Under the pieces are notes generated by a model that worked only from the letters and a program-made list of their open reading frames with translations, was not told the origin of the DNA and did not search any database. From positions 1 to 41,867 of the forward strand of contig NZ_CAMLJP010000046.1 in assembly GCF_946480385.1 (NCBI RefSeq): DNA of 41,867 bases, written 5' to 3'. Each line of letters starts with the position of its first letter. The first letter of the stretch is position 1. Positions 34,120-41,867 of this stretch are shown here, piece after piece. A program made the position numbers and the translations under genes. Origin of the DNA: an uncultured Azospirillum sp. (GTDB lineage: Bacteria > Pseudomonadota > Alphaproteobacteria > Azospirillales > Azospirillaceae).

Positions 34120-35373
34120 ATGTCATCCATTCAATCCGCGCATGCAAGCGCAATTACCGCCACAATGACCGGGCCGATGATTTCGGCGTCGGCGCGCGAC
34201 ACCGGGATCGGCCGGCCGCTGGTCTTCCTGCTGGCGGCAGGCGCCGGTCTGGCGGCGGCGTCGCTCTATTACAGCCAGCCCATGCTGGGCGTTCTCGGCG
34301 CCGACATCGGGGCGGCGGACCGGACGGTCGGCTGGGTGCCGACGCTGACGCAGCTGGGATACGCCTTCGGCATCCTGCTGCTGGCGCCGCTGGGCGACCG
34401 CTTCGACCGCCGCCGCATCATCCTGGCGAAGGTGGCGGTCCTGGTCGCGGCCCTGCTGGCGGCGGGCTTCGCGCCCTCCATCGGCGGGCTCTTGGCGGCG
34501 AGCCTGGTGATGGGCCTGTCGGCGACGCTGGCGCAGGACATCGTTCCCGCCGCGGCGACGCTGGCGCCGGCCGAACATCGCGGCCGGGTGGTCGGCACGG
34601 TGATGACCGGGCTGCTGCTGGGCATCCTGCTGTCGCGGGTGGTCAGCGGCATCATCGCCGAGCAGTTCGGCTGGCGTGCCGTGTTCGTCGCCGCCGCCGG
34701 CAGCATCGCCCTGCTGGGGGCCGCCCTGTGGCGCGGTCTGCCACGCTTCACGCCGACGACCGATCTGGGATATGGCCAACTGCTGGGGTCGCTGGTCACG
34801 CTGTGGGGCAATCATCCGGGGCTGCGCCGGGCGGCCATCGCGCAGGGCCTGCTGTCGCTGGGTTTCAGCGCCTTCTGGTCGACGCTGGCGGTGATGCTGC
34901 ATGGCGCGCCCTTCCATCTGGGTGCAGCCGCCGCGGGTGCCTTCGGTCTGGCCGGCGCGGCGGGTGCGCTGGTGGCGCCGGTCGCCGGCCGCATCGCCGA
35001 CCGCCGCGGTCCGGCCATGATGACCCGGCTGGGCGCCGGTCTGGCCGTGGTTTCCTTCGCCGCCATGGCCCTGTCGCCGCTGCTGCCCGAGGGTGCCCGC
35101 CTGTGGCTGCTGGTGGCGAGCGCCATCGGCTTCGACCTGGGCGTCCAGGCTTCGCTGATCGCCCACCAGACCATCGTCTACGGCATCGACCCGGCCGCCC
35201 GCAGCCGCCTGAACGCGGTGCTGATGGTCGGCATGTTCATCGGCATGGCCGCCGGCGCCACGCTGGGCAGTCAGGCCCTGGCCGCCTGGGGCTGGAACGG
35301 CGTGGTCGCCGTCGCCACCGCCGCCTCGGCCGCCGCGCTGGCCCTGCGGCTCCTCACCCGGTCGGACCGCTAA
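34120..35373 (+). CDS. MFS-family transporter (probable exporter)
   Basis: Major facilitator of 417 residues with twelve hydrophobic segments. Motif A appears as GDRFDRRRI after segment two, and its partial copy GRIADRRGPAMM after segment eight. LYYSQPMLGVLGADIG in segment one is typical of the drug/sugar-efflux-like subgroup. A GAGGGGG lies upstream of the ATG at 34120. The divergent LysR gene probably controls it. The substrate is unknown. A probable terminator follows at 35414-35452. Confidence 0.88.
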   Translation: MSSIQSAHASAITATMTGPMISASARDTGIGRPLVFLLAAGAGLAAASLYYSQPMLGVLGADIGAADRTVGWVPTLTQLGYAFGILLLAPLGDRFDRRRIILAKVAVLVAALLAAGFAPSIGGLLAASLVMGLSATLAQDIVPAAATLAPAEHRGRVVGTVMTGLLLGILLSRVVSGIIAEQFGWRAVFVAAAGSIALLGAALWRGLPRFTPTTDLGYGQLLGSLVTLWGNHPGLRRAAIAQGLLSLGFSAFWSTLAVMLHGAPFHLGAAAAGAFGLAGAAGALVAPVAGRIADRRGPAMMTRLGAGLAVVSFAAMALSPLLPEGARLWLLVASAIGFDLGVQASLIAHQTIVYGIDPAARSRLNAVLMVGMFIGMAAGATLGSQALAAWGWNGVVAVATAASAAALALRLLTRSDR

Positions 35374-35413
35374 GGCCGCCCGTTTTCCGCCAAGCTTTTC
35401 CACTAGGAAGACC

Positions 35414-35452
35414 AGCCCCCGGACCCACGCGGCGACGCCTGGGGCCGGGGCT
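35414..35452 (+). terminator. Probable Rho-independent terminator of the MFS gene
   Basis: A long imperfect stem: AGCCCCCGGACCCA (35414-35427) pairs with TGGGGCCGGGGCT (35440-35452), loop of twelve bases, followed by TCTTCGTT. It is 41 bases after the MFS stop, the expected place. The T tract is interrupted, so termination strength is uncertain. Confidence 0.55.
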
Positions 35453-35576
35453 TCTTCGTTGCAATTTCGTCGACCGGCGGACCCAAGAAGGAGGATTCCG
35501 CTCTCCAAAGCACCGTCGCCGATGGCATCGGCGGGGAGTAAGCTGCTTTTTCCCGCATCAGGAAATGGGGGGCGTC

Positions 35577-36383
35577 ATGGGCGAGGTCGACAAGGCATTC
35601 GCGGGCGCGATCCCCGCGCTCTACGACCGCTACCTCGGGCCGCTCATCTTCGAGCCCTATGCGCGCGATCTGGCCCGGCGGATCGGCGATGTTGAGGGCC
35701 GGATCCTCGAAACGGCGGCCGGAACCGGGATCGTGACACGTGCCCTGGTCCAGACCCTGCCGGAGAGCGTCGACATCGTCGCAACGGACCTCAACCAGCC
35801 GATGCTCGACCACGCGGCGCAAAAACTGACCACGCCGCAGGTGACATGGCGGCAGGCAAACGCGCTGAGCCTGCCGTTCGAGAGCGCCGGTTTCGATGCG
35901 GCCGTTTGCCAGTTCGGCGTGATGTTCTTTCCCGACAAGCCCGCGGGCTACGCCGAAGCCCGCCGGGTGCTGAAGCCGGGCGGGCGTTTCCTGTTCAGCG
36001 TGTGGGACCGCATCGAGGAGAACGAGGTCACCGCGGTCGTGAGCGCCGCCATTGCGGCGGCTTTCCCCGCCGATCCGCCCAATTTCATGGCGCGGACTCC
36101 GCACAGCTATTACGACAAGGATCGGATCCGCGGCGATCTTCTCAGCGCCGGATTCAACAACATTGAGATCGAGACGGTGACCATGCGCAGCCGGGCTGCC
36201 ACGCCCGCCGATCCTGCGACCGGCCTGTGCCAAGGCACGCCCTTGCGCCTGGAGATCGAAGCGCGTGATGCAAGCCGGCTCGGCGAGGTGACGGACCTCG
36301 CTGCCCAGGCGCTTGTCCGGCACTTCGGCAATGGCCCGATCGACGGCAGAATGCAGGCGCATGTGATAACGGCCACGGCCTAA
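35577..36383 (+). CDS. Class I SAM-dependent methyltransferase (UbiE/type 11-like)
   Basis: Methyltransferase of 268 residues. SAM-binding motif I is ETAAGTGIVTRAL (about 43-55); motif II DIVATDLNQPMLDHA gives the acidic residue for ribose; motif III is DAAVCQFGVMFFPD; and RVLKPGGRFLFSVWD is the usual strand before the C-terminal part. The ATG at 35577 has a GGGGGG stretch just upstream. The open frame reaches back to 34728 only because it runs in a shadow frame of the MFS gene. The substrate is unknown and there are no partner genes. It converges on the TetR gene with overlapping stops (36380-36383). Confidence 0.86.
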   Translation: MGEVDKAFAGAIPALYDRYLGPLIFEPYARDLARRIGDVEGRILETAAGTGIVTRALVQTLPESVDIVATDLNQPMLDHAAQKLTTPQVTWRQANALSLPFESAGFDAAVCQFGVMFFPDKPAGYAEARRVLKPGGRFLFSVWDRIEENEVTAVVSAAIAAAFPADPPNFMARTPHSYYDKDRIRGDLLSAGFNNIEIETVTMRSRAATPADPATGLCQGTPLRLEIEARDASRLGEVTDLAAQALVRHFGNGPIDGRMQAHVITATA

Positions 36384-37090
36384 ACCCGCTTCAGACCCAC
36401 CGCCGCCTCGACGAAGGCGATCACCTGCTCGGCATACAGATCCGGCGTGATGCCGCGGCGGCGGTGCTTGGCGCGTTTGACGTACCAGTCCTGCAGCATC
36501 GGCTTGATGAGCGCCGCCGTCATCGTCGCGTCATCCATCATTCCGTCCGGCACCGCGAACAGGCCGCGGGCGACGCCGTCGGCCAGGGCGTCGGCGATCA
36601 TGCTCTCCGTCATCATCTCGCTGCTGACGGCAAGGTCGCGGCCCTCCTTGGGAAAGGACTTCGCCTCCATATAGGCGAAGACGAACCAGGGATGCATGGT
36701 CTCGGTCAGGAACAGATGGGTGCGCAGAAGCCAGCGCAGCCGGCCGGCCGGGTCGTTCGCCAGCCCGTCCGGCGGATGGCCTAGAACCTCCTCCACCACG
36801 CCGACGACCTGACCCAGGATCATCATCAACAGCGTGTCCTTGCTGTCGAAATAAGCATAGAGCGCGCCCATGCTCAGCCCCGACTGTTCGGTCAGGTCGC
36901 GCAGGCTGGTGGAATGGAAGCCCTTGCGGTTCGCCAGCGTCAGGGTGGTTTCGACGATGCGTGCGAGGTTGGCGATGGCGACCGCCGGCTTCTTCACCCG
37001 GATGGTCGCGGCATGGCGGTCCAGGATGCGCGCGCACAGCGCCTCCATCGACAGATCGTGCCGTGCCTGGAAATCCCGCAAGCTGCTCAT
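36380..37090 (-). CDS. TetR-family regulator of the divergent SDR/acyl-CoA dehydrogenase operon
   Basis: Repressor-type regulator of 236 residues. The helix-turn-helix lies at about 40-90 (GFHSTSLRDLTEQSGLSMGALYAYFDSKDTLL, split by the turn), after an unusually long 38-residue N-terminal lead (MSSLRDFQARHDLSMEALC). The ligand domain (about 95-236) has LFLTETMHPWFVFAYMEAK. Its gene faces the SDR-acyl-CoA dehydrogenase-phosphatase operon across 150 bases that hold a 14-base palindrome. TetR proteins in such settings usually respond to acyl-CoA or fatty-acid-like molecules, which suits the operon; the true ligand is inferred. The long frame to 38695 is antisense shadow. Confidence 0.9.
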   Translation of the reverse strand: MSSLRDFQARHDLSMEALCARILDRHAATIRVKKPAVAIANLARIVETTLTLANRKGFHSTSLRDLTEQSGLSMGALYAYFDSKDTLLMMILGQVVGVVEEVLGHPPDGLANDPAGRLRWLLRTHLFLTETMHPWFVFAYMEAKSFPKEGRDLAVSSEMMTESMIADALADGVARGLFAVPDGMMDDATMTAALIKPMLQDWYVKRAKHRRRGITPDLYAEQVIAFVEAAVGLKRV

Positions 37091-37126
37091 ACCCGGCTGC
37101 CCTATCGTTTGCGACGCCGATCGTTC

Positions 37127-37155
37127 TTGTACAGGATCGGTAGCAGGAATATAAA
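37127..37155 (+). promoter_or_regulatory. Probable sigma-70 promoter of the SDR/acyl-CoA dehydrogenase operon
   Basis: TTGTAC (37127-37132) and TATAAA (37150-37155) are separated by exactly 17 bases, the best promoter match I noticed in the window. The start site would be near 37162, inside the palindrome at 37155-37168, leaving a leader of about 80 bases before the ATG at 37241. Confidence 0.65.
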
Positions 37156-37168
37156 GCGAGCGCTCGCT
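37155..37168. promoter_or_regulatory. Probable TetR operator, 14-bp palindrome
   Basis: AGCGAGCGCTCGCT is a perfect palindrome with the GAGCG/CGCTC arms common in TetR operators. It touches the -10 box of the plus-strand promoter and covers its expected start site. On the minus strand a TTGAAA (37179-37174) stands about 18 bases before TTTATA (37155-37150), so the same palindrome lies inside a possible promoter for the TetR gene. One bound dimer would shut both directions. Confidence 0.65.
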
Positions 37169-37240
37169 CGATTTTTCAAGAATGTTGTTCGGGGCGTGCC
37201 TCGGCCGCCTTGCCGGATGATCCCGACCATGGGAGGAAGC

Positions 37241-38023
37241 ATGAGCGTCACCATCGATTTGGCCGGCAAGACGGCGCTGGTCACCGGTGCCTCCAGCGGT
37301 CTCGGCCGCCATTTCGCCGGTGTCCTCGCCAAGGCGGGCGCCCGTGTCGCGCTGGCCGCGCGGCGAACCGACGCGCTGGCCGAAACGCGCGCCGCCATCG
37401 AGGCGACCGGCGGCAGTGCCGTCGTCGTCGCCATGGACGTGACCGACCCGGCCTCCGTCACCGCCGCGGTGGGGGAGGCGTGGGACGCGCTGGGCCGCGT
37501 CGACATCCTCGTCAACAATGCCGGCGTCACCGCCACACGCCCCTTCCTCGACATGAGCGAGGAGGAGTGGGACCGGGTGGTCGACACCAATCTGACCGGC
37601 TGCGCCCGCGTGGCGCGCGCGGTGGCGCAGCGCATGTGCGACGATGCTCAAAGCGGAGGGCAGCAGGGCGGGACCATCGTCAACATCGCCTCCATCCTCG
37701 GCCTGCGGGTGGCGGGGCAGGTCTCGTCCTACGTCGCTGCCAAGGGCGGGCTGGTGCATCTGACCAAGGCGATGGCGTTGGAACTGGCGCGCTACAACAT
37801 CCGGGTCAATGCGCTCTGCCCCGGCTATGTCAAGACCGAGTTGAACGCCGACTTCTTCGCCAGCGACGCCGGCAAGGCGCTGGTCAAACGCATTCCGCAG
37901 CGCCGGCTCGGCCGGCTGGCCGATTTGGACGGGCCGCTGCTTCTGCTGTCGTCGGATGCCGGCGCCTACATGACCGGATCGGTGCTGGCCGTAGACGGCG
38001 GCCATCTGGTCTCCTCGCTTTAA
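37241..38023 (+). CDS. Short-chain dehydrogenase/reductase (FabG-like)
   Basis: NAD(P)-dependent oxidoreductase of 260 residues: TGASSGLG (15-22), NNAG (92-95), catalytic Ser151, Tyr164 and Lys168 (SSYVAAKGG), and the C-terminal GSVLAVDGGH typical of the classical family. The RR after strand two (41-42) leans to NADP. It leads an operon with the acyl-CoA dehydrogenase 15 bases on, so it may oxidise a 3-hydroxyacyl-CoA or a related alcohol. Strong ribosome binding site GGGAGGAAGC. A frame start upstream of 37241 overlaps the control region and is rejected. Confidence 0.9.
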   Translation: MSVTIDLAGKTALVTGASSGLGRHFAGVLAKAGARVALAARRTDALAETRAAIEATGGSAVVVAMDVTDPASVTAAVGEAWDALGRVDILVNNAGVTATRPFLDMSEEEWDRVVDTNLTGCARVARAVAQRMCDDAQSGGQQGGTIVNIASILGLRVAGQVSSYVAAKGGLVHLTKAMALELARYNIRVNALCPGYVKTELNADFFASDAGKALVKRIPQRRLGRLADLDGPLLLLSSDAGAYMTGSVLAVDGGHLVSSL

Positions 38024-38038
38024 AAAAGGAGCGGTTCC

Positions 38039-39235
38039 ATGGACTTCACCCTTCCGCCCGAGCTGGAAGACTATCGCCGCCGGGTCCGCGCCTTCGTCGA
38101 GCAGGAGATCCTTCCTGTCGAGGCCGACCGCGCCAATTGGGACGAGCACGAGAACATCGCCGAAGCCCCGCTGGCGGCGCTGCGCGCCAAGGTGAAGGCG
38201 GCCGGGCTGTGGACGCTGCAACTGCCGAAGGAGGTCGGCGGTCAGGGCCTGCCGATGGTTGGCGTCGCCGCCTGCTACGAGGAGATGAACCGCTCCATCT
38301 TCGGGCCGGTCTGCTTCAACGCCGCCGCCCCCGACGACGGCAACATGCGGCTCCTGAGCATGGTCGGCACCCCGGCCCAGAAGGAGCGTTGGCTCGCCCC
38401 CATCGTCGAGGGGCGGGTGCGCAGCGCCTTCGCCATGACCGAACCGCATCCGGGCGGCGGCTCCGACCCGTCGATGATGAAGACCAGGGCGGAGCGCAAG
38501 GGCGACCGTTGGGTGGTGACGGGGCGCAAATGGTTCATCACCGGGGCCGGGGCGGCGCAGCATTTCATCCTGATGGCGCGCACCTCCGACGATCCGCGCA
38601 AGGGGCTGACCGCCTTCCTGTTCGACAAGGACCAGCCCGGCTGGCGCATCGAGCGCCGCATCCCGATCATGGGTCCGGAGGAGCATGGCGGCCATTGCGA
38701 GCTAATCTTCGACGGGCTGGAGATCGCGGACGACAACGTGCTGATGCAGGTCGGCGACGGGCTGAAGGCGACGCAGATCCGCCTGGGTCCGGCGCGGCTG
38801 ACCCACTGCATGCGCTGGACCGGCCTCGCCAAGCGCTGCCTGGAGATCGCCGGGGCGTATGTGAAGGAACGTGAAAGCTTCGGCACGCCGCTGGCCGAGC
38901 ATGAGGGCGTGCAGTGGATGCTGGGCGAAACGGCGATGCAGATCGAGATCGGCCGGCTGCTGACCATGAAGGCGGCGCACGCGCTGGACAGCGGCAGCTT
39001 CGCCCGCAAGGAGGTGTCGATGGCCAAGGTCCAGGTCGCCGACACGCTGTTCAAGGCGGCGGATACCGCGATCCAGCTTTGCGGCGCGCGCGGCTATTCC
39101 AAGGACACGGTGCTGGAATGGATCTACCGCTACGCCCGGCAGGCCAAGCTGGTCGACGGCGCGTCGGAAGTCCACAAGATGGTGCTGAGCCGCAGCTACC
39201 TCGCCGAGGGCGACGATTTCTGGGGCTGGCGGTGA
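38039..39235 (+). CDS. Acyl-CoA dehydrogenase family protein
   Basis: FAD enzyme of 398 residues that should put a double bond at C2-C3 of an acyl-CoA. The N-terminal helical domain (about 1-125) is followed by the beta domain (FAMTEPHPGGGSDPSMMKT, KWFITGAGAAQHFILMART) and the C-terminal helical domain (YVKERESFGTPLAEHEGVQWMLGE, CGARGYSKDT, VDGASEVHKMVLSRSYL). The C-terminal pattern and length place it with the ACAD10/11-like subgroup. RBS AAGGAGCGG. It overlaps the phosphatase gene by four bases, and the SDR gene lies just upstream, indicating one transcript under TetR control. The chain length or nature of the substrate is unknown. Confidence 0.93.
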   Translation: MDFTLPPELEDYRRRVRAFVEQEILPVEADRANWDEHENIAEAPLAALRAKVKAAGLWTLQLPKEVGGQGLPMVGVAACYEEMNRSIFGPVCFNAAAPDDGNMRLLSMVGTPAQKERWLAPIVEGRVRSAFAMTEPHPGGGSDPSMMKTRAERKGDRWVVTGRKWFITGAGAAQHFILMARTSDDPRKGLTAFLFDKDQPGWRIERRIPIMGPEEHGGHCELIFDGLEIADDNVLMQVGDGLKATQIRLGPARLTHCMRWTGLAKRCLEIAGAYVKERESFGTPLAEHEGVQWMLGETAMQIEIGRLLTMKAAHALDSGSFARKEVSMAKVQVADTLFKAADTAIQLCGARGYSKDTVLEWIYRYARQAKLVDGASEVHKMVLSRSYLAEGDDFWGWR

Positions 39236-39945
39236 GCGCCTTTTCACCGCTGCCCGGCACGGCCGCGCGCCGCCGCCTTTATCTGCTGCGCCACGGCCAT
39301 GTCGCCTATTACGACGCCGAGGGCAAGCCGCTGAACCCGAAGCTGGCCGCCCTGACCGACCGGGGGAGGGCGGAGGCGCAGGCGGCCGGCGCCCTGCTGG
39401 CCGGGGTGCCGCTCGACCGCGTGCTGTGTTCAGGTCTTGCCCGCACGCGGCAGACGGCCGAGCCGGTCGCCGCGCCGCATGGTCTGCCGGTGGAGGACCA
39501 TCCCGATTTCCTGGAAATCCGCGCCGGCCGGCTGTCGCAGGTGCCGAAGGAGCAGCGGGAGGCGGCTTACGTTTACGGCTTCGAGGCGGCGGCCGAGGAC
39601 AGGCGCTTCGCCGGTGGCGACAGCTTTGCCGCCGTGCGCGACCGCGTGGTGTCGGCCATCGAGGTGCTGGTGCGGCAACCGGGTTGGACCCATCTAGCGT
39701 TGGTCGCCCATGACGGCGTCAACCGCATGCTGCTGTCCTGGGCCTGCGGTGCCGGCCTGTCGGCCCTGTCGGCGTTCGAGCAGGATTACGGCTGCATCAA
39801 CATCATCGATGTCGACGTGACGGCCGGCCGGGTGGTCCGTCGCCTGATCCGCGCGGTAAATCTGACGCCCGGCAACCCGGCGAAGATCGGTCTGCACCGC
39901 GGCAGCCTGGAGGAGGCGTTCGGGCCGGTGCTGGCGCTGGATTGA
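39232..39945 (+). CDS. Histidine phosphatase family protein
   Basis: Phosphatase of 237 residues in the phosphoglycerate-mutase-like superfamily. The catalytic RHG lies at 20-22 (LLRHGHVAYYD); SGLARTRQTAEPVA supplies the second arginine; the acidic residue is in FLEIRAG; and the second histidine is in LVAHDGVNRMLL. The start is GTG at 39232, sharing bases with the acyl-CoA dehydrogenase stop (GTGA), so coupling is clear. In this operon it may remove phosphate from a phosphorylated hydroxyacid intermediate or act on an alpha-ribazole-like or sugar phosphate; the first is only inference from context. It converges on the LysR gene after a four-base gap. Confidence 0.88.
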   Translation: MSAFSPLPGTAARRRLYLLRHGHVAYYDAEGKPLNPKLAALTDRGRAEAQAAGALLAGVPLDRVLCSGLARTRQTAEPVAAPHGLPVEDHPDFLEIRAGRLSQVPKEQREAAYVYGFEAAAEDRRFAGGDSFAAVRDRVVSAIEVLVRQPGWTHLALVAHDGVNRMLLSWACGAGLSALSAFEQDYGCINIIDVDVTAGRVVRRLIRAVNLTPGNPAKIGLHRGSLEEAFGPVLALD

Positions 39946-39949
39946 GGGG

Positions 39950-40882
39950 CTATTGTCCTGCGCCGTCGATGCGGCGGCGCCAGACCGGTTCCGACAGGCG
40001 CTCGATCAGGAAATCGGCAAGCACGCCGACCTTCGCCGGCCGCGTGCGGGCCGACGGCGTGATGAAGTAGAGGCCGCCCTTCGGCAGCGACCAGTCGGTC
40101 AGGATCGCGGTAAGCCGTCCCGTTGCCAGATGCTCGGACGCCATGAATTCCGGCAGTTCGGCGATGGCCAGCCCCTCCAGCAGCATCGGCACCAGCGCGT
40201 CGGCGTTGGTGACGCGCAGCGGGCCGGACGGGGTGACGCTTTCCTCCTCGCCGGCGCTGTTGGTGAAGTGCCAGATGTCCTGCCGCCGGCGATAGGCATA
40301 GCCCAGGCAATGATGGCCGTTCAGGTCGCGGGGATGCCGCGGCTCGCCATGGCGCGCGAGATAACTGGGGGCGGCGAGCACCACCGGCGACACCCCGCAC
40401 AGCCGCCGCGCCACCAGCGAACTGTCGGGCAGCACCGCGATGCGCAGCGCGGCGTCGAAGCCGTCCCCCACCAGATCGACGGTGGCGTCGCTCAGGTGCA
40501 GGTCGATGGAGATCTCCGGATAAAGCCGGAAGAAGTCCGGCAGCAGCGGCGCCACCCAGCGTAGTCCGAACGACATCGGCACCGCGAACCGGATCAGGCC
40601 GCGCGGGCGGCTGGACATCTCGCGTACCGCATTCTCCGCCGCTTCCGCCTCGTCATAGAGGCGGGTGGCGCGCTCGGCCAGCGAATGGCCGAAATCGGTC
40701 AGGGCCAGCCGGCGCGAGGTGCGGTTGAACAGCCGGGCGCCCAACCGTTCCTCCAGCCGGCTGACCGCGCGCGACACGGTGGCGACCGACACCCCCATGG
40801 CGCGGGCCGCACCGGCGAAGGAACGTTCCTCCGCCACCTTGGCGAACATCGCCAGCCCTTCGAAATCCGGCAGCTTCGACAT
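39950..40882 (-). CDS. LysR-family regulator divergent from an SDR gene
   Basis: Regulator of 310 residues. The helix-turn-helix domain (about 5-65: FEGLAMFAKVAEERSFAGAARAMGVSVATVSRAV, then LEERLGARLFNRTSRRLALTDFG) is followed by an effector domain (about 88-300). It belongs by pattern to the large CrgA-like/AaeR subgroup that commonly represses an adjacent oxidoreductase gene. I chose the ATG at 40882 (MSKLPDF) rather than the frame start at 40918, because it matches family N-termini; the longer start would add 12 residues. The SDR gene starts 113 bases away on the other strand. Confidence 0.89.
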   Translation of the reverse strand: MSKLPDFEGLAMFAKVAEERSFAGAARAMGVSVATVSRAVSRLEERLGARLFNRTSRRLALTDFGHSLAERATRLYDEAEAAENAVREMSSRPRGLIRFAVPMSFGLRWVAPLLPDFFRLYPEISIDLHLSDATVDLVGDGFDAALRIAVLPDSSLVARRLCGVSPVVLAAPSYLARHGEPRHPRDLNGHHCLGYAYRRRQDIWHFTNSAGEEESVTPSGPLRVTNADALVPMLLEGLAIAELPEFMASEHLATGRLTAILTDWSLPKGGLYFITPSARTRPAKVGVLADFLIERLSEPVWRRRIDGAGQ

Positions 40883-40995
40883 CGCCAATCTGCCCAATTC
40901 TGCAACGATGAATTTCAACCGTTTCTATTTCGATACGAGACCGCCGTCGATAGCTTTGTCTCCAGAAGATGACCCATTCCCAAGGAGACATTTGG

Positions 40996-41760
40996 ATGTC
41001 ACGCAAGCTTGACGGCAAGACTGCCCTCGTCACCGGCGCCAACAGCGGGATCGGCCTCGCCGCGGCCAAGCGCTTCGCCGCCGAAGGCGCCGTCGTCTAT
41101 CTGACCGGCCGCCGCCAGTCCGAACTGGAGGCCGCGGTCGCGGCGATCGTTGCTGCCGGCGGCACGGCGACCGGTGTGCAGGCGGACTCGTCCAACCTTG
41201 CCGATCTCGACCGGCTCTATGCGCAGATCCGCAGCGAGGCCGGCCGGCTCGACGTGCTGTACGCCAATGCCGGCGGTGGCAGCATGCTGCCGCTGGGGGA
41301 GATCACGGAGGAACAGTTTGACGACACCTTCAACCGCAATGTGAAGGGTGTGCTGTTCACCGTGCAAAAGGCGCTGCCGCTGCTCGGCCGCGGCGCGTCG
41401 GTGATCCTCGCCGGCTCCACCGCCGGCAGCATGGGCACGGCGGCCTTCAGCGTCTACAGCGCCAGCAAGGCGGCGGTGCGCAACTTCGCCCGCAGCTGGA
41501 TCCTCGACCTGAAGGACCGCGGCATCCGCATCAACACGCTCAGCCCCGGTCCGGTCCGCACGCCGGGTCTGGTCGAACTGGCCGGTCCGGACGCGGCACA
41601 GCAGCAGGGGCTGGTGGATGCCCTGGCCGCCCAGGTGCCGCTGGGCCGTGTCGGCGACCCGGACGAGATCGCCAAGGCCGCCGTCTTTCTGGCGTCGGAC
41701 GACAGCAGCTTCGTCAACGGCGTCGAGCTGTTCGCCGACGGCGGCATGGCCCAGGTCTGA
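40996..41760 (+). CDS. Short-chain dehydrogenase/reductase
   Basis: Oxidoreductase of 254 residues: TGANSGIG (13-20), YANAG (89-93) with Tyr-Ala in place of the common Val-Asn, catalytic Ser141, Tyr154 and Lys158 (VYSASKAA), and the closing [15 protein letters not shown]. The GRR after strand two suggests NADP. An AAGGAGA lies before the ATG at 40996; an upstream ATG at 40969 would add nine residues and is less likely because this binding site falls inside that extension. Likely controlled by the divergent LysR protein. Physiological substrate unknown; LysR-SDR pairs of this type often deal with reactive carbonyls. Confidence 0.9.
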   Translation: MSRKLDGKTALVTGANSGIGLAAAKRFAAEGAVVYLTGRRQSELEAAVAAIVAAGGTATGVQADSSNLADLDRLYAQIRSEAGRLDVLYANAGGGSMLPLGEITEEQFDDTFNRNVKGVLFTVQKALPLLGRGASVILAGSTAGSMGTAAFSVYSASKAAVRNFARSWILDLKDRGIRINTLSPGPVRTPGLVELAGPDAAQQQGLVDALAAQVPLGRVGDPDEIAKAAVFLASDDSSFVNGVELFADGGMAQV

Positions 41761-41761
41761 C

Positions 41762-41786
41762 AGGCGGTTCCGACCCGCCGCCTTTG
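41762..41786 (+). terminator. Possible weak terminator after the SDR gene
   Basis: AGGCGG (41762-41767) pairs with CCGCCT (41778-41783), followed by TTG, directly after the SDR stop at 41758-41760. The stem is only six bases and the T tract is short. The rest of the window (to 41867) has no gene I can support. Confidence 0.35.
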
Positions 41787-41867
41787 TACCCGAGCATCGG
41801 TTGGCCCCCCTTGCGGCGGCGTTCGAGGACGCCGGGGTGTGTCTGTCCGCCGCCGATGCGTCGGCGC

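Noticed and set aside
34728..36383. Methyltransferase as a 551-residue protein starting inside the MFS gene
   Set aside because: The first 283 residues are an out-of-frame reading of the MFS gene and terminator; the methyltransferase domain starts at 35577 with its own binding site.
36380..38695. TetR gene read as a 771-residue fusion
   Set aside because: The extra N-terminal 535 residues are antisense to the SDR and acyl-CoA dehydrogenase genes; the real protein starts at 37090.

Overview
The window is a gene-dense stretch of about 41.9 kb from a high-GC bacterium. Codon use with strong GC third positions, the protein families, and a structured GC-rich intergenic palindrome all suggest an alphaproteobacterium, most likely an Azospirillum-like Rhodospirillales member. 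That assignment is inference from family resemblance; there is no rRNA gene to confirm it. I see no tRNA, rRNA, CRISPR array, transposase, integrase or phage gene, so this looks like stable chromosomal or chromid DNA.

Region 1 (1-10528) is malonate catabolism. A PAS-GGDEF diguanylate cyclase lies at the left edge. Next come a GntR/FCD regulator (mdcY-like) and the two-subunit malonate transporter madL-madM, all on the minus strand. Facing them is the plus-strand operon mdcA-C-D-E-G-B-H: the biotin-independent malonate decarboxylase subunits alpha, delta (acyl carrier), beta and gamma, then the two enzymes that make and attach the 2'-(5''-phosphoribosyl)-3'-dephospho-CoA prosthetic group, then the malonyl transacylase that primes it. 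The divergent control region holds two GTATAC-centred operators, a good minus-strand promoter and a 25-codon leader ORF ending just before mdcA.

Region 2 (10530-23725) is a ten-gene minus-strand block read from 22392 to 10530: M20 deacylase, class II aldolase-like protein, an oligopeptide-type ABC transporter (binding protein, two permeases, fused ATPase), a ketopantoate-reductase-like protein, a carbamoylase/allantoate-amidohydrolase-type M20 enzyme, an acetylpolyamine-amidohydrolase/HDAC-like enzyme and an EamA exporter. A divergent LysR regulator sits at its head. This looks like an uptake-and-dismantling system for an unidentified acylated or carbamoylated amine or amino-acid compound, and it is the most interesting unit here.

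Region 3 (23810-28169) is a stress/envelope cassette: a CsbD-like protein (58 aa), a YihY/BrkB membrane protein and a GlsB/YeaQ membrane protein, followed by a large four-PAS hybrid histidine kinase.

Region 4 (28166-41867) is a set of regulator-target pairs: MocR with an EamA exporter; a YdfG-like dehydrogenase and threonine ammonia-lyase ilvA; LysR with an MFS exporter; an orphan methyltransferase; TetR with an SDR/acyl-CoA dehydrogenase/histidine phosphatase operon that has a clear promoter-operator; and LysR with an SDR. Several convergent pairs end with overlapping or abutting stop codons and no room for a terminator.
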